NCBI RefSeq assembly: GCF_031191545.1
Contig: NZ_CP133472.1
Span: 806,001 to 870,000 of the forward strand
Length of the DNA: 64,000 nucleotides
Direction: 5' to 3'
Origin: Schaalia odontolytica
Lineage (GTDB): Bacteria; Actinomycetota; Actinomycetes; Actinomycetales; Actinomycetaceae
Positions within the stretch are counted from its first letter, which is position 1; each line of letters starts with the position of its first letter. This document shows, piece after piece, positions 46,933 through 57,380 of the stretch. A model generated the notes under the pieces. That model saw only the letters and a program-made list of their open reading frames with translations, was not told the DNA's origin and did not search any database. A program made the translations under genes and the position numbers.

Positions 46933-47340
46933 GCCTCCATCGTCCCACATGTGTGCACTCGACGAGGCCGGGGCCGCTCACGCGGGTCGGCCCGAACGAG
47001 GAGGCGGCCTGGTGTCGGCGACATGTGACGCAGCCACGGCCTCGGCGACGACGCGACGGCTGTGGCGTACGCCCCGTGTGGGTTGATGCACGCCGCCACG
47101 GGATGCAGTCGGGCGGAGGCGGCCGTAGAGTTTAGGGGCACGCCGGACCGGTATGCCCCGGGCTCCAAACTCTGCCGCTACGAGCGGCCTTCGCGCCGAC
47201 AGGCGCATTCGGTTCGGCGTGCCTCGTCATCTCCGCGCGCCGACGCGCAGCCTGCACACCACCACCTCACGACACGGTTATCCACGTGTCCACCATGTGA
47301 GTTCCGCGCACTCACTTGTACTCACGTGGGCCCCTTCCCC
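46933..47340. other. Gene-free spacer upstream of the membrane protein gene
   Basis: About 400 nt with no convincing gene on either strand. It should hold the membrane protein promoter. The adjacent segment 47341-47532 holds the second 20-bp repeat element and the purA terminator. Confidence 0.5.
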
Positions 47341-47449
47341 CGCACGTTAACCCGACGACCTGCACGTGGGCAGGGCCGCCCACGTGCAGGTCGAGGGGTT
47401 TACGTGCGCATAAAGGGGTTTACGTGCAGGTCATCGGGTCCACGTGCGG
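47341..47449. repeat. 20-bp repeat family element, copy 2
   Basis: Left arm 47341-47371 and right arm 47378-47408 (31 nt, 28 matches, 16 contiguous bp next to the 6-nt loop). The right arm runs into tandem 20-bp units at 47383, 47403 and 47423 (for example cgtgcgcataaaggggttta). Arm length, loop length and unit spacing equal those of the element at 22412. Confidence 0.92.
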
Positions 47450-47483
47450 AACCCATGCGGGACAACAACTATCCACACACAGC

Positions 47484-47514
47484 GGGGCCGGTGCCGCATC
47501 GCAGCACCGGCCCC
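47484..47514 (-). terminator. purA terminator
   Basis: ggggccggtgc / gcaccggcccc form a perfect 11-bp stem with a 9-nt loop, 19 nt after the purA stop on the minus strand. Confidence 0.8.
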
Positions 47515-47532
47515 AAACGCTTCAGGCAACCG

Positions 47533-48909
<1,377 letters not shown>

Positions 48910-49404
48910 CTAGTTTCCGGCGGCGACCAGGGCGACGCCCACCCCCCACAGGGTCGCGCACGTGAGGGCAGCGATCAGCTCGATCGCGATCGTCCATCCG
49001 AAGGCCTTGAGGGCGTGGAGGGTGGCCGTCCAGGCGCTGGCGGTGTCGCGGCTGCGCAAGTATTCAACGACGAAGATGGTGGCGACCATGCCGAGAACGA
49101 GGCCGAGGGGCAGGCCAATAAACCAGCCGACAACGCCGCCGACGGCTCCCCACACGAGCGTGGACTGAGGGATTCCCGCCTTGTTCATACCGCGGGCGGG
49201 GATCACGTATTTCAGGACCATTCCGAGGAGCAGGACGGCGGCGGCGATGGCGAAGATGATCCACGCGGCGCGCGTGCCGGTCATCCACGACCACACGAGG
49301 ATCGCACCTCCGACGACGGGCGCGGAGGGCCAAACCTGCACGACCGCTCCGATCACTCCGATGAGGATGACAATGCCGACGATGACGGTTCCGAGGACGC
49401 TCAT
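48910..49404 (-). CDS. DUF456 small membrane protein
   Basis: 164 residues with about five membrane helices, from MSVLGTVIVGIVILIGVIGA at 49404. The Gly-rich pattern KYVIPARGMNKAGIP and GAVGGVVGWFIGLPLGLVLG is typical of the DUF456 family, which is widespread and uncharacterised. The start is chosen because a TATGAT hexamer lies exactly 6 nt before this ATG, pointing to a leaderless transcript. Longer upstream readings have no coding character. Divergent from the type VII locus at 49570. Confidence 0.87.
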   Translation of the reverse strand: MSVLGTVIVGIVILIGVIGAVVQVWPSAPVVGGAILVWSWMTGTRAAWIIFAIAAAVLLLGMVLKYVIPARGMNKAGIPQSTLVWGAVGGVVGWFIGLPLGLVLGMVATIFVVEYLRSRDTASAWTATLHALKAFGWTIAIELIAALTCATLWGVGVALVAAGN

Positions 49405-49410
49405 GCGGCG

Positions 49411-49416
49411 ATCATA
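49411..49416 (-). promoter_or_regulatory. Leaderless -10 element of the DUF456 gene
   Basis: TATGAT on the minus strand, 6 nt before the ATG at 49404; there is no ribosome binding site in the gap (cgccgc). Confidence 0.55.
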
Positions 49417-49569
49417 CGTGCGCGGAGTACACCCCTCAAGAAGGCCGCCACGAACTTTGACTGCCTGTGCTATTTTGAGTGAACACCATGATCGAGTCAC
49501 CGCTGAGCGCCATGGCCCGCCACATCGGTGAGGATGCACCGTCAAAGATTCGAGACATAGCGAGGGAAC

Positions 49570-50790
49570 ATGCCTTTATCTGTCGAATACGCGGACCTGT
49601 CGCTGGCGCAGCAGGTGCTGGAGCGCCAGTCCTCCGAACACCTCGCAAACATGCGGTCATTCCTGAAGGAATGGTGCAGCTTTGGCCTGGGCTCCGAAGC
49701 CTCCGGTCTTATCCTGATGGCGTTCTATCCCTACAACGAGGCTGCCGCAGCAGCAGGCGATCTCGTCCTCGGCCTCCTTGAGAAAGCTCATGGCGGAGCG
49801 GCCGATCATCTCGGGCAAACCCTTGACGCGTACATCAGCGCTGACGAACAGATCCATAACGCATTGGCTATGGCCACCCAGGCTCTCGGTGGCACTGCAC
49901 TCCCCTTTAACGATCCTCATTCGCAACTGCCCACACTCGGTGCCGCGGAGCAACGAGCATCGAAGTGGTACGGCGGTGCTGACCCCCACGTGATCGAGCA
50001 GATGGGGCAGGACATCGAAGCGCTCCGCGATTACGCTAAGGATCTTCCCGGCCGGCTCAATCAGCGGGTCGAAAAAGCGATGTCTGCGAATCGCTCGATT
50101 TCAGAGGCACAGGACGCGAGTTCCTACCTGGTTCCTCCCGAGTCTCCGACATCGGAGATGGAGAATCTACGCTGGAAGGCTGGGCCCATCCTCGGAGCCT
50201 ACGACTGGCTTATTGAGAAGCTGACCGGCATCTCATTCCTGAACGACATCATTTTCAAGTACACCGTCGGCGACTGGCGCGTCGTAGATCGCGCTAAAAC
50301 TGCCTGGTCTGAGATCGGCGATGCACTCGTCGCCATCGCTCAAAACGACTCTGAAATCCTTCCCGCCCTGGCCGAGTGGACCGGGAAGGGCTCGGAGGCA
50401 GCCAATGCTTTTATTGCAGCCCTCGCCATGGGGACTCAGACGCTACAGGGCGCAACGAGCGTAATGTCGTTGATTCTCACCGCCGTCAAGCTGGCCATCA
50501 AGGAAGCTGCAGACGCAATCGGCCAGGTGCTCATTGATCTCCAGGTCGCTTGCGTGGACATCCTCATAGATGCTTCCGTTCCCATCGCAGGATGGATCAA
50601 GGGCGTCATTGATGTCGCGAGGTACGCCTGGAAGATCACGAAATGGATCATGAAGGCCTACAAGATCATCAACATCCTCTTTGATATTTTTGAGTCCATA
50701 GTCCAGGGCAAGGATCAACTTCTGGAGACCCGTATCACCCTATCGAACCTCGCAGAAGCGGCAGCACGAGGGATTGCAGCACGAGCATGA
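49570..50790 (+). CDS. Helical type VII secretion cargo-like protein with hydrophobic C-terminal helices
   Basis: 406 residues, predicted mostly helical, with no signal peptide. Residues 1-180 contain regular amphipathic helices (AQQVLERQSSEHLANMRSFL). The C-terminal third is strongly hydrophobic with several candidate membrane-inserting helices (VMSLILTAVKLAIKEAADAI; YAWKITKWIMKAYKIINILF). This resembles large WXG-like type VII cargo, and the same operon encodes a true WXG100 protein. Ribosome site GAGGG lies 5 nt before the ATG. It overlaps the next gene by 4 nt. Local GC content is lower than in neighbouring housekeeping genes. Family not identified; a pore or toxin role is only a guess. 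Confidence 0.7.
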   Translation: MPLSVEYADLSLAQQVLERQSSEHLANMRSFLKEWCSFGLGSEASGLILMAFYPYNEAAAAAGDLVLGLLEKAHGGAADHLGQTLDAYISADEQIHNALAMATQALGGTALPFNDPHSQLPTLGAAEQRASKWYGGADPHVIEQMGQDIEALRDYAKDLPGRLNQRVEKAMSANRSISEAQDASSYLVPPESPTSEMENLRWKAGPILGAYDWLIEKLTGISFLNDIIFKYTVGDWRVVDRAKTAWSEIGDALVAIAQNDSEILPALAEWTGKGSEAANAFIAALAMGTQTLQGATSVMSLILTAVKLAIKEAADAIGQVLIDLQVACVDILIDASVPIAGWIKGVIDVARYAWKITKWIMKAYKIINILFDIFESIVQGKDQLLETRITLSNLAEAAARGIAARA

Positions 50791-51200
50791 CTAACCAGGA
50801 CTATTTCACCAGGATTGAAGAGCTGATGCGTTCACTTCGAGACGTATCTGAGAGCATTACGCGGGAGCGTCAGCAAGACGAGCGCGATAACGCTGAACAC
50901 AGGCAGGAACGCGCCGAGGCTGCCCGAAACGGAGAGCTCGGTGCGGACTGGAAAGAGATTCAGGAACGCATCGATAAAGGCGAGACAACGCTGAGTGACG
51001 TATTCTCCGGGAAGGATACGTCCGAGGCTGCAGACGCTCTCCGACAAACAGCCCAGCAAAACATCGCTCGAGCGATGCGGCAGGCCCGTGAGGAAGCAGA
51101 GGAAGAAGATGAAGAAGACCCCTTCGCAGCTCTCCAGGAAAGCCTCGCCGCTATGAGCGAAGAAACCCAGCAACGCCTCCGCACTATGCGGGGATTCTAA
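50787..51200 (+). CDS. Acidic coiled-coil protein of the type VII locus
   Basis: 137 residues, very rich in charged residues and Gln, with long predicted helices (RIEELMRSLRDVSESI; ARAMRQAREEAEEEDEED) and no membrane segment. It overlaps the upstream gene by 4 nt (ATGA) and precedes the WXG100 gene by 25 nt. Size and position fit a chaperone or adaptor for the 406-residue protein. No family is recognised. Confidence 0.65.
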   Translation: MTNQDYFTRIEELMRSLRDVSESITRERQQDERDNAEHRQERAEAARNGELGADWKEIQERIDKGETTLSDVFSGKDTSEAADALRQTAQQNIARAMRQAREEAEEEDEEDPFAALQESLAAMSEETQQRLRTMRGF

Positions 51201-51225
51201 GAAACCGCTATTCAAGGAGGCAACC

Positions 51226-51516
51226 GTGGCAGATCTCTACGTCGACGAGGGCGAACTTCAGTCCCTGTCTAGCACGCTCAGCCAGCGCGTGGATCACATG
51301 GAAGCGATCATTGACAATGTTCCCATGACAAGTGCCTACCTCGCCAACAACTGGGAAGGCGAGGCAGCTCGCGCCGCATTCAACCGCATGCGCATGACCG
51401 AGGAGGCTCTCCGTGAGACTGCGGAGGCGCTCTCTCGCGCCCGGCAGCTCCTCGACGAGGCGATCCGGACCTATGAGGAAACGGAGCAAACAGTCTCGTC
51501 ACTGTGGTCGCTTTGA
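51226..51516 (+). CDS. WXG100-family protein
   Basis: 96 residues, GTG start with a perfect AAGGAGG box 5 nt upstream. Two helices are joined by the W-x-G turn (NNWEGEAA, ~43-50), and the C-terminal part has TYEETE, matching the Y-x-x-x-(D/E) export signal of type VII substrates. Typical length is ~100 residues. This is the most certain type VII component in the window; no EccC ATPase or membrane components are present here, so the secretion machine must be encoded elsewhere. Confidence 0.88.
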   Translation: MADLYVDEGELQSLSSTLSQRVDHMEAIIDNVPMTSAYLANNWEGEAARAAFNRMRMTEEALRETAEALSRARQLLDEAIRTYEETEQTVSSLWSL

Positions 51517-51556
51517 GAGTGTTCTTGCCGGCCCCGCCATCTTTCAGCGCCGCCCC

Positions 51557-51958
51557 ATGACGGTGTTCAGCGCTTCATCCCCACCGGCGGAGCCTACCGC
51601 GCGCTGCGTGACTTTGTGGCGCGCCATCGGCATCGAGCCTGAGACCACCATGATGGCTGAACGGTTCGCAAACCTCGGATGGTCGGGTGCCGAGGCCATG
51701 GTCATGCCCGGCGGGTCCGCCCCGTCGCACAACCACGGCCACGACACCCTTCTGGATGGCGCCGAGATCTCCCCAGGCCTCGCGTTGGGTGGACTCGCCA
51801 TCCACCTGTCGACGAAGGCCGTACGTGCGCAGCTGTACCAGCCGCACAAGAACCGCATCGTCGTCGCGGCGCACCCCGCCCCCGACTACCGCGACCAGAT
51901 GCACGGCAGCATCCTCGATCCCACCACCCAATTCATTCCGACCAAGGAACGCTCATGA
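51557..51958 (+). CDS. Member 1 of a three-gene paralogue array next to the type VII locus
   Basis: 133 residues from the ATG at 51557. It shares a pattern with the next gene: CVTLWRAIG ... MAERFANLGWSGAE versus CADYWVSTG ... MSEQLASHGWVGTE, and later KNRIVVAAHP versus RKRIIIAARP. It lacks the N-terminal ~25 residues of member 2 and ends shortly after the AAHP segment. It overlaps member 2 by 4 nt. Soluble, no known family. Tandem divergent paralogues after a secreted-protein operon are typical of immunity genes, which is my working guess. Confidence 0.6.
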   Translation: MTVFSASSPPAEPTARCVTLWRAIGIEPETTMMAERFANLGWSGAEAMVMPGGSAPSHNHGHDTLLDGAEISPGLALGGLAIHLSTKAVRAQLYQPHKNRIVVAAHPAPDYRDQMHGSILDPTTQFIPTKERS

Positions 51959-52542
51959 GCACGACTCCCCCGGCCTCGACCTCGAACAGCCTCCTGAACC
52001 GAGAGCGCTACTTGTACGCGCAGCTGGCGACCGACCCGCACCAGGCGGTCCAGCGTTGCGCCGACTACTGGGTGTCCACGGGAGCACGGGACGGGACGCC
52101 GGGGATGAGCGAGCAGCTCGCTAGCCACGGGTGGGTCGGTACCGAGCTGATCACCGGCTCCGACGCACGACATTTCGCCATGTCATCATTCATTGACAAC
52201 CTTCCGGTCATCGGGCTCTTCCCATCCCTGGCACCCAAGTCCATCAAACGCGCACGCCAGGAGCGCAAGCGCATCATCATCGCCGCGCGCCCCTGCTCGG
52301 TGGGCGGTCGGCCGGCCTCCGAGCTGTGGTGCTTCGACGGCGAGGTGGTATCGATGGACCCGATGGTGTCCAACGCCTTCATGGACACCGCCCTTCACGA
52401 TCTGACCAACGCGCTCCTCGCACAGGGGCTCCTGCTGGGTCCCCCCAAGCGCTTCATGGGACACGACCTGCCCAAGGATCACCTGTTCAGCTTCAGGAGC
52501 GTCGCCCTCATGCGAAGGGCCGCGAAGAGAAATAATCGATAG
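51955..52542 (+). CDS. Member 2 (full length) of the paralogue array
   Basis: 195 residues from the ATG at 51955, which overlaps the stop of member 1 (ATGA). It has the N-terminal segment NRERYLYAQLATDPHQAVQR, the GW-x-G-x-E motif (~58-63), a hydrophobic middle (FIDNLPVIGLFPSL), KRIIIAARP, ELWCFDGE (~124) and a helical C-terminus with LLLGPPKRFMGHDLPKDHLF. It is the reference copy for this family. No signal peptide and no recognised domain. Cytoplasmic immunity or chaperone function is possible. Confidence 0.7.
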   Translation: MSTTPPASTSNSLLNRERYLYAQLATDPHQAVQRCADYWVSTGARDGTPGMSEQLASHGWVGTELITGSDARHFAMSSFIDNLPVIGLFPSLAPKSIKRARQERKRIIIAARPCSVGGRPASELWCFDGEVVSMDPMVSNAFMDTALHDLTNALLAQGLLLGPPKRFMGHDLPKDHLFSFRSVALMRRAAKRNNR

Positions 52543-52569
52543 TGCCACTGCGGAGAACACTGTGATCTC

Positions 52570-52887
52570 TTGTGTCTCAACCGCGCCAAGCAAGCCGCCA
52601 TCACGAAGATTTACGTGGACATCATCGCACGCACGATCGAAACCGAAGCGGGGCCGATGACCGAACTGTGGTGCCTCGCTGATTGGGCGACGCAGATCAA
52701 CCTTAGCGGCCTCGTGAACAGTTACATCGAATCGTCGATGCGCTGGCTCGAAGAGTCCTTCAACGCGCAGGGCATCCTGTCCGCCCCCGTCCGTCACCTC
52801 GATCACAGGGACATCGAGCCGGACTTACCACTCTCGGTCCCCGAACTTAAGGCGATGCGCAAGACCACCAAGAAGCTCACACGGTAG
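52570..52887 (+). pseudogene. Member 3 of the paralogue array, 5'-truncated
   Basis: 105 residues read from a TTG at 52570; the true start is uncertain and no good ribosome site is seen. It aligns only with the C-terminal half of member 2: IIARTIETEAGPMTELWCLA versus IIAARP...ASELWCFDGE, then LEESFNAQGILSAPVRHLDH versus LTNALLAQGLLLGPPKRFMG. The N-terminal half, including the GW-x-G-x-E motif, is absent. It is probably a decayed copy, though a short functional protein cannot be ruled out. The 220 nt that follow show no further copy. Confidence 0.6.
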
Positions 52888-53051
52888 CCTGATTCTTCGA
52901 TCCTCAGGAAACTCAGACTCAGCGATTCCATCAGGGTTGAACCGCGAACGACCTCCCCGACGACGGCGTCCTCAGGGCAGACGCCCCCGCCGCAATGCGC
53001 CGAGCGGCAGGCACACAGACGCCCTCGTCATCCATGTAGCAGCAAAAGGCA

Positions 53052-53089
53052 GTCTCGCCGCAGGCGCTAGAGCGCACCCACGGCGAGAC
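53052..53089 (-). terminator. rlmB terminator
   Basis: gtctcgccg (53052-53060) and cggcgagac (53081-53089) form a 9-bp stem; on the minus strand it is followed by tgccttttg, a modest T tract. It lies 20 nt after the rlmB stop. Confidence 0.75.
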
Positions 53090-53108
53090 GACAGACAGTC
53101 CGGGAGGC

Positions 53109-54086
53109 TCAGTCCTGCGCGCGCAGGGAGGCCACCTCGTATAGGGCGATACCCGTGGCGACAGCCGCGTTCAGCGACTCGACGGCCGAGGCGATCGGGA
53201 TCGACACGATCTGGTCGCAGGTCTCGCGCACGAGGCGGGACAGGCCTGCGCCCTCGGCGCCGGTCACGACGACGAGGGGGCCATCCGCCAGCGACAGGCC
53301 GCGCAGGGGCGCGTCGCCACCGCCATCCAGGCCGACCACGAAGTAGCCGGCCGCCTTGGCCTCTTCGAGGGCGCGCACGAGGTTCGTCGCGCGAGCCACG
53401 GGCACTCGGGCGGCCGCGCCGGCCGACACCTTCCACGCGGTCGTGTTGACGCCCGCGCTGCGGCGCTCGGGAATGACGACGCCGTCCGCTCCAAAAGCAC
53501 CCGCGCTGCGCAGGACCGCGCCCAGGTTGTGGGGGTCCGTCACCTGGTCGAGAGCGACGAGGAGCGGGTGGCCCAGCTGCTGCAGGGAGCCCGCGATCAA
53601 GTCCGAGGCATCGGCATAATCGTAGCCGCGCACCTCGATGGCGACGCCCTGGTGGACGGCACCGTCGGTCGCGACGTCCAGGTCACGGCGGGTGACCTCG
53701 TAAACGGGAGCACCCATGGCCGAGGCGAGACGCACGACCTCCTCCACGCGGTCATCCTTCACGTTGTCGAGGATGAACACGCGCTCGATGGGCACCGAGG
53801 CGCGGGCAGCTTCGGCGACCGGGTTGCGGCCGGCGATGAGCTCATGGCCGGGCTTCACTCGGATCGAGGACTTGGCGCGAGCGCGCGCGATCGCTGCCTC
53901 CTGTGCCTCGCGGGCCTCGCGCTTCACCTTGCGCTTGTGAGCGGGATGGTAGGTGCGATCCTCGGCCCTGGGGGTCGGGCCCTTGCCTTCAAGGCGGCGG
54001 CGCGAGTGGCCGCCAGTACCGACCTGCGCGCCCTTCTTGGTGCCCTTCTTACGGATGGCGCCGGGGCGCCCGCTGTGTGAGGCCAT
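53109..54086 (-). CDS. rlmB: 23S rRNA 2'-O-ribose methyltransferase, RlmB/TrmH (SpoU) family
   Basis: 325 residues from MASHSGRPGAIRKKGTKKGA at 54086 with a GAGGAG box 7 nt upstream. The first ~85 residues are a very basic tail common in actinobacterial members. The SpoU substrate-binding domain follows (ELIAGRNPVAEAARASVPIE). The knotted SAM-binding domain has the three SpoU motifs: DQVTDPHNLGAVLRSA, VVTGAEGAGLSRL and IPIASAVESLNAAVATGIAL. The family member acting on G2251 of 23S rRNA is the closest match, but tRNA or other rRNA sites are possible. In many actinobacteria it follows cysS and isp genes; here they are nearby on the same strand. Confidence 0.92.
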   Translation of the reverse strand: MASHSGRPGAIRKKGTKKGAQVGTGGHSRRRLEGKGPTPRAEDRTYHPAHKRKVKREAREAQEAAIARARAKSSIRVKPGHELIAGRNPVAEAARASVPIERVFILDNVKDDRVEEVVRLASAMGAPVYEVTRRDLDVATDGAVHQGVAIEVRGYDYADASDLIAGSLQQLGHPLLVALDQVTDPHNLGAVLRSAGAFGADGVVIPERRSAGVNTTAWKVSAGAAARVPVARATNLVRALEEAKAAGYFVVGLDGGGDAPLRGLSLADGPLVVVTGAEGAGLSRLVRETCDQIVSIPIASAVESLNAAVATGIALYEVASLRAQD

Positions 54087-54401
54087 GGTGTCTCCTCGTT
54101 TTCTCGTGAACTGACACAAGCGTACGGGTTTTAGGCCGCATCGGGGCCATAGGGGCGCGTGCGGGGGCCAAAATCACGATCGATGAGCATGTTGCGTCGC
54201 ACCCCCACGGCACGGTCGCCCCTCGCGCACCGCCCACGCGTCAGTCCCACGCCCGAACGCGGCCACGGCCTCGCCACACTGCCGGCCCGAGCCTAGAGAC
54301 AGCATCAGCCCAGCCCCGCGCTGCCATCGCGCACACCGCACGCCTCCGCGGCCGGACTCGTCGCGGCCTCGACGCTACCGCCGACCGCGGCGGTATTCAC
54401 C

Positions 54402-54953
54402 TCACACCCGCTCGAGCAACGCGGCGATCTTCTCGACCGTCGCACCCGAGCGGATAGTCACCTGGCGGTAGAAGTCCTCGCGCAGCAGGCGCTTGTGATA
54501 CGCAGTCTTCAGGAATTCTTTCTCGTCGAACTTGCCCCAAAACACAGCGCTCTCACCGAAGTGGACGGCCTCATCACCCAGTTCCATCGCCTCGATGCGC
54601 TCGCGCACGTGATCCCGGTCCAGGCCTCTCGCGTAGAACAGGGCGTCGCGGCGAGCCACGTCGCCGTGCCACCAGTCGGGCAGGTCGGCCAGTTCCGCGA
54701 GGTAGTCCTCCCCCGTCAGAATCGCGAGACGGATCGGGAAGTCATAGTTTCTTTCCAGGATGTCTTCGACCATCTGGGCCACGTCCTCAGCTGGGGTGTC
54801 GGCCTCGAAAAGGAGGTTGCCGCTGTTGATGTAGCTGCGCACGTTCGTAAAGCCAGCGCGCGCGATAAGCTCACGCAGCTCGCTCATGACGACCTTGTTC
54901 TTGCCGCCGACGTTGATGCCGCGCAGCAGAGCCACGTACTCCATGTCGTTCAT
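54402..54953 (-). CDS. DUF1697 protein
   Basis: 183 residues. The N-terminus YVALLRGINVGGKNKVVMSE, followed by SYINSGNLLFEAD, is the clear signature of the DUF1697 family, a widespread soluble family with no assigned reaction. The length is as expected. The start at 54953 is followed by a second ATG three codons later. No neighbour shares its strand closely. The upstream 54087-54401 spacer towards rlmB shows no gene. It sits at the edge of the repeat-rich spacer 54954-55784. Confidence 0.88.
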   Translation of the reverse strand: MNDMEYVALLRGINVGGKNKVVMSELRELIARAGFTNVRSYINSGNLLFEADTPAEDVAQMVEDILERNYDFPIRLAILTGEDYLAELADLPDWWHGDVARRDALFYARGLDRDHVRERIEAMELGDEAVHFGESAVFWGKFDEKEFLKTAYHKRLLREDFYRQVTIRSGATVEKIAALLERV

Positions 54954-55253
54954 CCTGTCTGTCTCTCGTCAAGAAGGCCTCAGCCCGACACCAGAGTACA
55001 GCGCTGAGCGGGCTTTTCGCGGTACCCGGTTTCTAGCCCTCTTCGTCAATGCCGCGGCTGCGCTCTCTGGGTCTCCTCAGGGAAACGACGCGCGAGGCTG
55101 GGCAGCATTGCGCGACTGAGCGAGACATCGCATGAGCCACCGATTACCGCAATGTCTAGTCAATACTGGCGCATCTAGCGAAGCCGTGGAGCATTGCTAG
55201 CAACAAGGTTCCTTCCATCATCGGCTGGCTCAACAGCGCATAGCGCGCTGCAC
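54954..55253. other. Gene-free spacer between the DUF1697 gene and array C
   Basis: 300 nt with no supported gene on either strand and no strong hairpin; it should hold the promoter of the DUF1697 gene. Confidence 0.5.
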
Positions 55254-55384
55254 CCGTTACGTGGCACTGCACCTGTTACGTAACGCTGCACCTGTTACGT
55301 GGCGCTGCACCTGTTACGTGGCGCTGCACCTGTTACGTGGCGCTGCACCCGATCAGAACGGGTGCAATGCCTACGGATCGGGTG
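55254..55384. repeat. Array C of the 19-bp repeat family, inverted orientation
   Basis: Five tandem 19-bp units (for example ctgttacgtggcgctgcac, starting at 55254, 55273, 55292, 55311, 55330) lead into a 39-bp core at 55346-55384 that begins cacccgatc and ends gatcgggtg. It is the reverse complement of the arrangement in arrays A and B. No gene lies within it. Confidence 0.93.
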
Positions 55385-55485
55385 CAGCGCCTCCCCGAGT
55401 AGCGCAATGCCCCTACACAACAAGCCATAATGCGCTTCCTTGGTAGCGGTGCCGATACGGAGGGTGCCGGAGGGTTGCGAGGCCT

Positions 55486-55580
55486 GGCTGCGGTGCCCAT
55501 GGGCGCTGGTTAGGCGCGGCTGCGGTGCCCGTGGGCGCTAGTTAGGCGCGGCTGCCGTGCCCGCAGGCGGTGGCGGGGCC
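55486..55580. repeat. 32-bp tandem repeat
   Basis: Two copies of a 32-nt unit (55486-55517 and 55518-55549, starting ggctgcggtgccc, ending ttaggcgc) with two mismatches, and a decayed third copy from 55550. It lies in the spacer downstream of cysS. Confidence 0.85.
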
Positions 55581-55784
55581 TGGCCGGGCTTCGAGACGAC
55601 GCGCCGAGCGAAGCTCGCGGCGCGGACGGCGAGCGGGCGGGCCACCGCCCACGGCGCAGCCCGGCCCACAGCCACAGCTCAACCGCGGATCAGCCGACGC
55701 TCCAGGTGGCACCGTCGCGAACGGCGAGCGGGCGGGCCACCGCCCACGGCGCAGCCCGGCCCTCAGCCTCGGCTCAACCACGGA

Positions 55785-57242
<1,458 letters not shown>

Positions 57243-57248
57243 GGCTCA

Positions 57249-57254
57249 ATCCTA
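57249..57254 (-). promoter_or_regulatory. Leaderless -10 element of cysS
   Basis: TAGGAT on the minus strand, 6 nt before the ATG at 57242. Confidence 0.55.
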
Positions 57255-57305
57255 CCTGGGCACCTGGCCCGCTTCCGCCCGCGGCCGCATTCGCGGAAGT
57301 ATGTA

Positions 57306-57366
57306 ACGAGGCCCGGGTCCCCCAATGCGAAACCGCGCGGCTTCGCGGGTGGGGTCCGGGCCTCGT
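57306..57366 (-). terminator. thrC terminator
   Basis: acgaggcccgg (57306-57316) pairs perfectly with ccgggcctcgt (57356-57366), with further G/C pairing inside and a second ccgcg/cgcgg hairpin in the loop. It lies 14 nt after the thrC stop on the minus strand and upstream of the cysS promoter. Confidence 0.8.
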
Positions 57367-57380
57367 GAGGAGGAAGGGAG

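Noticed and set aside
52888-53108. Possible tRNA or small RNA between the paralogue array and rlmB
   Set aside because: No cloverleaf or T-loop sequence was found; the only structure is the rlmB terminator.
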